A DNA stretch of 16,074 nucleotides from Colimorpha sp045222795 (lineage in GTDB: Bacteria; Bacteroidota; Bacteroidia; Bacteroidales; P3), in contig JBGUZF010000088.1 in NCBI GenBank assembly GCA_045222795.1, positions 1 to 16,074 of the forward strand, in the 5' to 3' direction. The notes under the pieces are model-generated. The model made no database searches and was not told the origin of the DNA. It saw nothing but the letters and a program-made list of their open reading frames with translations. The position numbers and the translations under genes are program-made. Shown here piece by piece: positions 6,048 to 12,585 of this stretch; positions within the stretch are counted from its first letter, which is position 1, and each line of letters opens with the position of its first letter.

Positions 6048-7867
6048 GAGAGGGTATCTGCTATCTTGTCAACATTCATGCTGCGCGCCGAAGCGTCGAA
6101 GATGTCCTTGTAGAGCCCCCCCTGACGGTAGACCTCGTCGGGACTGCCGCTCTGCACAGCATGGCCTGTGTCGAGCACATAGAGACGGTCGCTGTCGATA
6201 ATCTGGCCTATGTTGTGGCTGATGACAATGACCGTGCGGCCCTGCTTGATGGCATCGATGGAGTTCTTGATTTGCTCGGTGGCAATGGCGTCGAGACTGG
6301 CGGTAGGCTCGTCGAGGAAGATAATCGGCGGATTCTTGAGGAACATGCGTGCTATGGCTATACGCTGTTGCTGACCGCCGCTGAGCTGCAGGGCATTGCT
6401 GTTGAAGGCGTCGGGCAGAGCCATCACCTGATCATAGATGTAGGCCTTGCGAGCCGCATCGAGCACCTCCTCGTGGGTGGCGCCGGGACGACCGTAGCGG
6501 ATGTTCTCCTCGATGGTGCCGCTGAAGATATGGTTCTTCTGTAGCACTAGACCTATTTGCTCGCGTAGCGCCTCGGTGTTCCATTCGCCAAGGGACACAC
6601 CGTCGAGGGTGATGCTGCCACTGTCGGGCGAGTAGAACTTGTCGAGCAGGTTGACGATGGTGCTCTTGCCTGCACCGCTCAATCCCACTAAGGCAGTGGT
6701 CTTGCCCGGCTCGATAGTCATCGACAGGTCACGGATGGCATGGGTGCCGTTGGGATAGGTGAACTCTACGTTCTTCAACTCGAACCTGCCTTGGACACGT
6801 TTTCCACTTTCCACTCTCCACTTTCCACTCTCCTCCACCTCCTGCTCGGCATCGAGGATGCCAAAGAAACTCTCGGCATACACCAGCGCGTCGTTGAGGT
6901 CGTCATAGATGCGGTGTAGCTGGCGTATGGGGGCACTGACATTGCTGAAGAGCAGCACGTGGTACATTATCTTACCTATCGACATACCAGGATAGTCTAT
7001 GAGCACCAGATAGGCGGTGAGTATTATGATGAGCACGGTGCCTATCTGCTCCACGAAGGTCTTCAGCCCTTCGTAGAGGAACGATATGCGGCGTGTCTGC
7101 AGTTGCTGGTCGGTGCTCTGCTCCTGCAGGGCAGCCTGTTTGTCGGCCTCCACGCGCTCGCGGTTGAACGACTTGATTACACCCATGCTTTCGATGATGT
7201 TCAGGATGCCGTGACTCAGTTGCTGGTGAGTGCCGAACACGCGGTGGCGCCAGCCCTTCATGCGGCGTCCCTGCACGGCGGTTATCCAGAAATATATAGG
7301 TATGATAGCTGTGGCCACGAGGCCCACATAGACGTTGGCGGCATACATCAGCACCAGAGCCAGCACGGCGCTGGTGAAGAGGGGTAGAATGTCGATGAAG
7401 AAATTCTTCACCGTGTTGCTGAGACTCATGATGCCGCGGTCGATACGCGTCTGCAGCTTGCCCGGCTCATTGCCGTCCTGACTGAAAAAAGCCATGCGAA
7501 ACTGCAGTATGCGGTCGACAACACGTAGCGACAGGTCGCGGCTCACGTTGATGCGTATTTTCTCGCCGAAGATGCGCTGTCCGAAGGTGATAAGTGCCGA
7601 CAGCAGTTCTTTACCAAGAAGGATACTGCTGACAAGCACCAAAATCTTTGCGGCCTCGGCCCACTGGAATCCACCTTCAATGTGCAGCAGGGCGTTGATG
7701 CGGTCGACGGCACGGTCGAGCACCACAGCATTGACCTGCGCCATGAGCGACCCCACGAAAGTGAGCGCCAGCGTTACGGCCAGCAGCCAGCGGTAGGGCA
7801 GCACGAACGGCAACAACTTGCGCAGCAAGCCCCCTATTTCCATTTTCGATTCATTGTCCTTTTCCAT
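6044..7867 (-). CDS. ABC exporter, fused permease and ATPase
   Basis: Half-transporter of 607 residues that should form a homodimer in the inner membrane and pump out an unknown substrate (lipid, peptide or drug; MsbA-like architecture). The membrane domain spans about 15-330. The nucleotide-binding domain has Walker A GLSGAGKST (395-403), Q-loop Q443, signature LSGGQ (495-499), Walker B IIFLDE (515-520) and the switch H551. Two oddities: residues 346-358 (ESGKWRVESGKRV) come from a heptanucleotide repeat in the DNA, and the stretch before the signature (LPDAFNSNALQLSGG) is about four residues shorter than usual, so the GExG-type X-loop is missing. I chose ATG at 7867, although it lies only 8 bases after the -7 box; the next ATG (7843, MEIGG) is the alternative. 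It leads a coupled operon with the polymerase. Confidence 0.93.
   Translation of the reverse strand: MEKDNESKMEIGGLLRKLLPFVLPYRWLLAVTLALTFVGSLMAQVNAVVLDRAVDRINALLHIEGGFQWAEAAKILVLVSSILLGKELLSALITFGQRIFGEKIRINVSRDLSLRVVDRILQFRMAFFSQDGNEPGKLQTRIDRGIMSLSNTVKNFFIDILPLFTSAVLALVLMYAANVYVGLVATAIIPIYFWITAVQGRRMKGWRHRVFGTHQQLSHGILNIIESMGVIKSFNRERVEADKQAALQEQSTDQQLQTRRISFLYEGLKTFVEQIGTVLIIILTAYLVLIDYPGMSIGKIMYHVLLFSNVSAPIRQLHRIYDDLNDALVYAESFFGILDAEQEVEESGKWRVESGKRVQGRFELKNVEFTYPNGTHAIRDLSMTIEPGKTTALVGLSGAGKSTIVNLLDKFYSPDSGSITLDGVSLGEWNTEALREQIGLVLQKNHIFSGTIEENIRYGRPGATHEEVLDAARKAYIYDQVMALPDAFNSNALQLSGGQQQRIAIARMFLKNPPIIFLDEPTASLDAIATEQIKNSIDAIKQGRTVIVISHNIGQIIDSDRLYVLDTGHAVQSGSPDEVYRQGGLYKDIFDASARSMNVDKIADTLS
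6801..6832. repeat. Heptanucleotide repeat inside the ABC transporter gene
   Basis: TTTCCAC, TTTCCAC, TCTCCAC, TTTCCAC and a partial TCTCC follow each other at 6801-6833 with a 7-bp period. On the coding strand this reads GTGGAAA/GTGGAGA units. The tract is translated in the linker between membrane and ATPase domains. Because 7 is not a multiple of 3, gain or loss of one unit would shift the frame before Walker A. Confidence 0.85.
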
Positions 7868-7875
7868 TGTGGGTG

Positions 7876-7883
7876 CAAAGATA
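7876..7883 (-). promoter_or_regulatory. -7 box of the ABC/polymerase operon
   Basis: TATCTTTG on the minus strand (7883-7876), followed by CACCCACA and ATG at 7867. Only 8 bases separate the box from that ATG, so the transcript would be nearly leaderless, or translation begins at 7843. No clear -33 box is seen. Confidence 0.65.
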
Positions 7884-7915
7884 CGATTTTTTCGCGATAT
7901 ATAGGTTTTATTTTG

Positions 7916-7923
7916 TACCTTTG
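7916..7923 (+). promoter_or_regulatory. -7 box of the secreted hydrolase gene
   Basis: TACCTTTG at 7916-7923 is followed by 8 bases and the ATG at 7932. This is the same geometry as the opposing box at 7876-7883; the two boxes are 32 bp apart and point away from each other. No clear -33 box is seen. The transcript leader would be only a few bases. Confidence 0.65.
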
Positions 7924-7931
7924 CAACCGCT

Positions 7932-8501
7932 ATGAAGAGGATGCTACTGCTCATCTTGTTGCTTGGTGGGGCGTTACACGCCCAGGAGTCACGGCTGATG
8001 CCCGGCGATTTGCTGTTCTATGTAGATACCGAGGGCATGGGTGCCGCCGTAAAGGAAAGCACAGGAATATACACGCATGTGGCATTAGTTGTCGAGGTGG
8101 GCGACACCACTTGGATTATTGATGCAACGCAACGCTACGGTGTCAGCCGCAGGCCCTTCATGCGCACGCCGGAAAGCAGCGTGAAACCCTACCCCGATGT
8201 CTACCGTCTCACGGTGCCTTTCGACACCGCAGCGGTCATCGCACGAGCAACAACCCTCGTCGGGAAGTCCTACGACAACGCATTCCTGCCCAACAACGAC
8301 GCCTACTACTGCTCGGAGCTGATACAGGCTGTCTTCGGCGACCTATTCCCATCACAGCCTATGAACTGGCGGGACAAGGATGGAAACCTGCCCGAATACT
8401 GGAAGAAACATTTTAAGGAACTTGGCATGCCTGTGCCCGAAAGGGTACCGGGGACCAACCCTACAGATATGTCGCGGTCGCCACTGCTACAGAAGCAGTA
8501 A
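7932..8501 (+). CDS. Secreted YiiX/YebB-like permuted NlpC/P60 hydrolase
   Basis: Exported protein of 189 residues. Residues 1-17 form a signal peptide (MKR start, Leu-rich core, cleavage likely after A17). PGDLLFY (24-30) and YTHVALVVE (47-55) carry the His (H49), and YYCSELI (125-131) carries the Cys (C127). His before Cys is the circularly permuted order of the YiiX/YebB group of NlpC/P60 (papain-like) enzymes. Family members are thought to cut amide or ester bonds in cell-wall peptides or lipids; the substrate here is unknown and the site is probably the periplasm. ATG at 7932 is preferred over M4 because only the longer form has the basic K2-R3. It is a single-gene unit whose stop lies 2 bases from that of the next, convergent gene. 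Confidence 0.85.
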   Translation: MKRMLLLILLLGGALHAQESRLMPGDLLFYVDTEGMGAAVKESTGIYTHVALVVEVGDTTWIIDATQRYGVSRRPFMRTPESSVKPYPDVYRLTVPFDTAAVIARATTLVGKSYDNAFLPNNDAYYCSELIQAVFGDLFPSQPMNWRDKDGNLPEYWKKHFKELGMPVPERVPGTNPTDMSRSPLLQKQ

Positions 8502-8503
8502 AA

Positions 8504-9367
8504 TCATTCCCAGTCCTGTCGGCGGAAGGGGATATTCCAACCGCGATAGATGTGTGTGTACTCGCCGTTGATATACCATATCTTCCATGGGCGAATATTC
8601 AAGATGTATTGTTTGAACTCCATTGCCAACTGCGGTAGAATATCCTCATGTCCACGACAAATAGCCTTCACTTCGACATCGGTCATATTGCCTAAAGTGT
8701 CGATGGTCCAATGAGCCATTGAGAAATAGACTCTGCTCACGGTATCCAACTCATGATACTTGCGAAGGACTGGTGCAAACCCTTCCCTGAATTTATCCAA
8801 TCCTTCAAAACCCAAATCATCGAAGCAGAATCCATCGACCACCACCCTATTGTGGTATAGCGTTCTATTCACAACGCGGCCTTGTTCTACTTTGAGGATT
8901 AGTTCTGTCTCATAAAAGCGCTCCCATCCACTATGTTCGTAGTAAAGACGTTGCCCTTGAGTCACCCGGATGTTCTCCCAAGTCACAAAAGTAGCCTCAA
9001 TTCTGCCATTATGATAATAGTCGCCAAACACCTCTCGCATTAGCTCTTGCGGCAATGATTCTTCGTGGTATCCTTTATGCTCATAATCATTGTAGACTTC
9101 GCACACCACGCTGTCAAGGATCAGGATGTCGCCATCCAGACTCCAATAACCGATATAGCCGTCCCAGTTGGCAGTTGACTGCGACCTGTTTTCTGGCAGA
9201 TGGGAAACAAGTATGTCATAATGCGCAGAATCCAAAAGCGACACGGCCCTGCCCATAAGCCACCACTGCTGGCCGTCGATATAGATAATGTCGCTCGCTT
9301 GCCCTGTAGCAAAAGCTACCACCGGAGCCAGCACTAGCATCAAGAGTAGGAGGACCCGCCTCGTCAC
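8504..9367 (-). CDS. Secreted protein with TonB C-terminal-like end
   Basis: Exported protein of 287 residues with a signal peptide (MTRR, Leu-rich core, AFA-T at 18-21). The end, about 213-275 (FSMAHWTIDTLGNMTDVEVK ... ILNIRPWKIWYINGE), has the layout of TonB C-terminal-like domains seen in many Bacteroidetes secreted proteins: a strand, a D-x-x-G turn, VTDV-like strand, then a helix and a P-W strand. I do not recognise the middle part, which is rich in aromatic and acidic residues. The start is uncertain: GTG at 9367 gives the cleanest signal peptide; GTG at 9391 overlaps the stop of the upstream deaminase gene (GTGA) and would add eight residues. The open frame continues far upstream, but that part is antisense-style shadow of the deaminase gene. 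It is the last gene of the purE run. Confidence 0.7.
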   Translation of the reverse strand: MTRRVLLLLMLVLAPVVAFATGQASDIIYIDGQQWWLMGRAVSLLDSAHYDILVSHLPENRSQSTANWDGYIGYWSLDGDILILDSVVCEVYNDYEHKGYHEESLPQELMREVFGDYYHNGRIEATFVTWENIRVTQGQRLYYEHSGWERFYETELILKVEQGRVVNRTLYHNRVVVDGFCFDDLGFEGLDKFREGFAPVLRKYHELDTVSRVYFSMAHWTIDTLGNMTDVEVKAICRGHEDILPQLAMEFKQYILNIRPWKIWYINGEYTHIYRGWNIPFRRQDWE

Positions 9368-9387
9368 AACTAAACACTTACCACTAA

Positions 9388-10416
9388 TCACTGATTTGCG
9401 TACTGCTGCACCTCGTCGTGGAAAAACTCGAGCTTGATGCCAGCTTGGCGGAAGAGCTCCTCGCTCTCGGCGCCTGCATGGTACTTGCGCTCGCATACGA
9501 CACGTTTGATGCCGCAGTTGATGATGAGCATGGCGCATGTGCGGCAGGGGGTCATGCGGCAGTAGAGCGTGGCTCCGTCGAGGGCGATGCCGCGGCGAGC
9601 AGCCTGGCAAATGGCGTTCTGCTCGGCATGCACGGTGCGGACACAGTGGGTCGATATATGTCCGTCGGCATCGATGGTCTGACGGAAGAGATGGCCCACT
9701 TCGTCGCAATGCGGCAAACCGGCAGGCGAGCCCACATAGCCCGTCACCAGCAGCTGGCGGTCCTTCACGATGACGCAACCCGAGCGACCGCGGTCGCAGG
9801 TGGCACGCTTGGATGCGGCATTGGCGAGTTCCATGAAATACTCGTCCCAGCTGGGGCGGTGGTAGGTTATCTGCTGCAGAACCTCCTCGACCTGACGGTG
9901 CAAGTCCTCGATGGTACCGCCGTTGTCGAAGCGGAAGTCGGCTTCGCGGATGCAAACGCTGAGGTTCTGCTTGTTGGGGTCGGTATTGTCCATCTCGCGC
10001 TGCTCGTTGGCGATGAAGGTCTCATAGCTCACATGGTCGGTCTCCGAGCCGCGCAGCACGGCACGTTCGTAGCGCACCTTCGGGTCGGCGTCCACGGCAA
10101 AGAGGTAGAAATTGGGCTTGCCACGCAGGGCTGCCACCTCGCCGGGGGTGCGCACGCTCTCGATGATGCAGTTGCAGCCCGACGCCGCAGCCTGCTCGTA
10201 GAGCTGCTCCACAATCCACGACGGCGTATGCTGCGCCCGCAGGTCGTTGCCAACCATGGCCATAGTGTCGCGGTTCACTTCCAATCCACGACGCTTGATC
10301 TCCTCAGTCAGGAATGCACGTACTGAATAGTGCACGAATCCGCGATTCTTCACCAAATAGTCAACGATAGTGCCCTTGCCGGCACCAAGTGTACCAGTTA
10401 TACCTATGGTAATCAT
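9388..10416 (-). CDS. P-loop kinase/dCMP deaminase fusion protein
   Basis: Cytoplasmic protein of 342 residues with two domains. Residues 1-180 are a P-loop nucleotide kinase-like domain: Walker A GTLGAGKGT (8-16), a dephospho-CoA/adenylate kinase-like fold with IIESVRTPGE (84-93) and VDADPKVRYERA (108-119). Residues 188-335 are a deoxycytidylate deaminase: zinc ligands H263 and C291/C294 with the catalytic E265 (HAEQNA, then PCRTCA). The deaminase would convert dCMP to dUMP, the precursor of dTMP. The same domain order occurs in AvcD-type antiphage deaminases, which are larger. All active-site residues are present. ATG overlaps the purE stop (ATGA, 10413-10416), so the gene is coupled to a housekeeping purine gene. 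Housekeeping pyrimidine supply and phage defence are both possible; what the kinase part does is unknown. Confidence 0.9.
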   Translation of the reverse strand: MITIGITGTLGAGKGTIVDYLVKNRGFVHYSVRAFLTEEIKRRGLEVNRDTMAMVGNDLRAQHTPSWIVEQLYEQAAASGCNCIIESVRTPGEVAALRGKPNFYLFAVDADPKVRYERAVLRGSETDHVSYETFIANEQREMDNTDPNKQNLSVCIREADFRFDNGGTIEDLHRQVEEVLQQITYHRPSWDEYFMELANAASKRATCDRGRSGCVIVKDRQLLVTGYVGSPAGLPHCDEVGHLFRQTIDADGHISTHCVRTVHAEQNAICQAARRGIALDGATLYCRMTPCRTCAMLIINCGIKRVVCERKYHAGAESEELFRQAGIKLEFFHDEVQQYANQ

Positions 10417-10919
10417 ACTTTGTACTTATATTCGAGTTTGGCCAGTTCTTCGTTGGCTTTGACGATTTTCTTCTTGAGACCGGACTTGTAGGCCGTGAGC
10501 TTCTGCATGAGGGCATCGTCGCCGAGGGCGAGCATCTGCATGGCAAGGATGGCGGCGTTCTGGGCGCCGTTGATGGCCACCGTGGCCACGGGGATTCCCG
10601 GAGGCATCTGGAGGATAGCGAGGGTTGCGTCGAGGCCCTCGAGGCACGAGCCTTTGATAGGCACACCGATGACTGGCAGCGGTGTCTCGGCGGCTATGAC
10701 TCCCGGCAGGGCGGCGGCCATGCCGGCGCCGGCGATGATGACGCGGATGCCGCGGCCCTGGGCGTTGCGGGCGAAGTCGGAGACCTCGGCGGGCGTGCGG
10801 TGGGCGGAGAGGGCATTGACCTCGAAGGGTATCTCCATCTCCTCGAAGAACTGGCAGGCTTTCTCCATAACCGGCAGGTCAGAGGTGCTGCCCATGATGA
10901 TGCTGACGATAGGTTTCAT
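10413..10919 (-). CDS. purE: N5-carboxyaminoimidazole ribonucleotide mutase
   Basis: Purine biosynthesis enzyme of 168 residues that converts N5-CAIR to CAIR, working after PurK. Class I PurE motifs are all present: GSTSDLPVM (10-18), SAHRTP (38-43, with the catalytic His40), GAGMAAALPGV (63-73), GVPIKG (85-90) and the MPPGIPVATVAI stretch (104-115). The length is normal for the family, with a lysine-rich C-terminal tail. It starts at ATG 10919, 12 bases after the stop of the upstream secreted protein gene, and its stop overlaps the start of the kinase-deaminase gene. No purK is in the window. Confidence 0.97.
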   Translation of the reverse strand: MKPIVSIIMGSTSDLPVMEKACQFFEEMEIPFEVNALSAHRTPAEVSDFARNAQGRGIRVIIAGAGMAAALPGVIAAETPLPVIGVPIKGSCLEGLDATLAILQMPPGIPVATVAINGAQNAAILAMQMLALGDDALMQKLTAYKSGLKKKIVKANEELAKLEYKYKV

Positions 10920-10931
10920 ATATGTTTGCTG

Positions 10932-11582
10932 TTATCTTGTCGTATTACCGACCGAGAGAGTGATTTCAATACGGTCGCGGTCTTTAGGTTTCTTCTTGCC
11001 GTAGCGGTTGTTCTTGTAGATGCAGGTCATCTCGCGACGGCCGTCCTCACTCTTCCACTGCTCGAAAACCATGCTCACCATCTCGGCATCGACTCCCTCG
11101 AGGGCGGCAAGCAGCTCCTTGCGGTCGTATGTGGCTTTCTTCACATTGCCCTTCACCGAGCCCACATACTTGGTGCAACCCATCTTGGCAGCCAGCTGGG
11201 CCTGAAGGTCCGAGGCCTTGGACTCCACGGCGAAGGCGCGCGCTGCGTCGAGGCTACTGAAGGTGCCACCAATGGTAAATACAGTATCATTAAGCACTAC
11301 CAGAGTACACGCGACGGTGTCCTGGCCTTCTGCACGAACAAAGGGGTGCATCTGCATGGTGAACATGTCGACGATACCTGCTTTATTGTAGGTGAAACCG
11401 TATTTCTCCAGTTGCGCCTTGCATGCTTCAAAGGTGGGCCGCTTTGCACCGTTGCACATGGCTACCATCTGGCGGTACTGGTCGGCAGTCTTTTTACTGA
11501 CAGTCTGCGACATAGCATCGGGCACAATACTCCCAATGAGAGTAGCGACAAGCAATACTGCAAAGAATACGGTCTTTCTCAT
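10932..11582 (-). CDS. Secreted protein of unknown family
   Basis: Exported protein of 216 residues. A signal peptide covers residues 1-25 (MRK start, hydrophobic 5-20, cleavage probably after AMS before Q26). I do not recognise a family. The mature part contains a helix-rich segment with two Cys (C43, C54), a central VVLNDTVFTIGGTF segment that looks like beta-strands, a helix-rich segment (about 115-160), and a basic end (NNRYGKKKPKDRDRIEITL). The start is ATG at 11582; TTG and GTG codons just upstream in frame are less likely. It is the first gene of the purE run, 12 bases before purE, which is odd company for a purine enzyme. No consensus promoter was found upstream, only AT-rich sequence. 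Confidence 0.75.
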   Translation of the reverse strand: MRKTVFFAVLLVATLIGSIVPDAMSQTVSKKTADQYRQMVAMCNGAKRPTFEACKAQLEKYGFTYNKAGIVDMFTMQMHPFVRAEGQDTVACTLVVLNDTVFTIGGTFSSLDAARAFAVESKASDLQAQLAAKMGCTKYVGSVKGNVKKATYDRKELLAALEGVDAEMVSMVFEQWKSEDGRREMTCIYKNNRYGKKKPKDRDRIEITLSVGNTTR

Positions 11583-11670
11583 ATCCACCAATCTTATAAT
11601 TGTTAAATAATAACGTGCAATGTCCTCTTTTATTATATCGCTCTTTTCGTTTTTTATGGCAAAACAATAA

Positions 11671-11684
11671 TATTGTGCACAATA
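11671..11684. promoter_or_regulatory. 14-bp perfect palindrome between divergent genes
   Basis: TATTGTGCACAATA is a perfect palindrome in the 114-base gap between the divergent genes starting at 11582 and 11697, only 12 bases before the latter start codon. A third half-site, CAATA, lies just to the left (11665-11669). It could be an operator for a dimeric regulator. The sequence TAATATTG at 11668-11675 also resembles a weak -7 box for the plus-strand gene, so the two may overlap. Confidence 0.45.
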
Positions 11685-11696
11685 CGTTATTTATAC

Positions 11697-12584
11697 ATGA
11701 AACGATTGATGCTGACGATGACAGTCCTTGCATGCGCCTGTATGACATTTGCGCAACAGGAGGCCATAGTGGTTAGCGAACTACTATACCAGCCGCGGAG
11801 CGGCGAAGCGGAGTATGTCGAGTTGTATAACAATGGTGACGAGGCGTTGAACCTTGCCGAATACCATATTGTGCGCTGGGTGAGCGATTCTCTGGGCAAA
11901 CACTATCCGCTTCCAGAATACACACTTGGTCCGCATGACTATGTGGCACTGACCAAGGATGCCGCTTCGGTGACAGCCAACTACGATGTACAATATTCCA
12001 GCAAGCTTGTGGAATGCGACCTGCCACCATACCCCAACGGGGGAGGCAGTGTGATAGTGGCGACAGCCGAAGGTGTCGTCGTTGAGCGCTTCGACTACAG
12101 TCCATCGATGCAAAGCCGCCTGCTGCGCAACAAAGCCGGTGTTTCTCTGGAACGCAGGAGTTTCGACAGGCCTGTGAACGAGCCTACCAACTGGTTCTCG
12201 GCCTCGTCAGTTAGCGGCTACGGCACGCCAGGCTACGAGAACTCGCAAAGTATGGAATATCTTGTCGAGGAGACGGCATTCTCTTTCTCGTCCACCATTA
12301 TTTCGCCCGACGGCGACGGATACCAGGACGCATTGGAGATAAGCTACAGCATGGAAGAAGGCGATTTATCTGCTTGTGCCGAGATCTATGACAGTCGAGG
12401 GCGTATGATGCGCCGCCTATTAAACAATGCCCTGCTGGGCACCCACGGTACCCTACAATGGGACGGAAGAGGAGAGAACAATCAAACGCTGCCCAGAGGG
12501 CAGTATGTGTTGCGGATAACGCTCTTCAATCTTGACGGGACGCAACAGACCATCAAGCGCACTATCGCCTTGCTAATTTATTGA
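11697..12584 (+). CDS. Secreted lamin-tail-domain protein with CHU_C-like end
   Basis: Exported protein of 295 residues. Signal peptide 1-19 (MKR start, core LMLTMTVLACACM, FA-Q). Residues 23-130 are a lamin tail domain: IVVSELLYQPRSGEAEYVELYNNGDEALNLAEY (24-56) has the usual E-L/I-x-Y-x-P and F/Y-VELYN pattern. Residues 203-292 (ISPDGDGYQDALEISY ... LQWDGRGENNQTLPRGQYVL) are the immunoglobulin-like FlgD/CHU_C type module that ends many Bacteroidetes surface proteins. The role is probably extracellular or surface-associated and structural or DNA- or polymer-associated; no enzyme motif is seen. ATG at 11697 is chosen because it begins the signal peptide; an ATG at 11673 would put eight extra residues before it. 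Its stop is one base from the stop of the convergent dehydratase gene. Confidence 0.85.
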   Translation: MKRLMLTMTVLACACMTFAQQEAIVVSELLYQPRSGEAEYVELYNNGDEALNLAEYHIVRWVSDSLGKHYPLPEYTLGPHDYVALTKDAASVTANYDVQYSSKLVECDLPPYPNGGGSVIVATAEGVVVERFDYSPSMQSRLLRNKAGVSLERRSFDRPVNEPTNWFSASSVSGYGTPGYENSQSMEYLVEETAFSFSSTIISPDGDGYQDALEISYSMEEGDLSACAEIYDSRGRMMRRLLNNALLGTHGTLQWDGRGENNQTLPRGQYVLRITLFNLDGTQQTIKRTIALLIY

Positions 12585-12585
12585 T

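Noticed and set aside
9392..9955. Upstream extension of the TonB_C-like protein to 483 codons
   Set aside because: The extra part overlaps the deaminase coding sequence in another frame, is Arg/Pro-rich, and would bury the clear signal peptide.
9418..10326. Long antisense frame opposite the kinase-deaminase gene
   Set aside because: Shadow of a strongly supported gene on the other strand; Ala/Val/His-rich with no domain.
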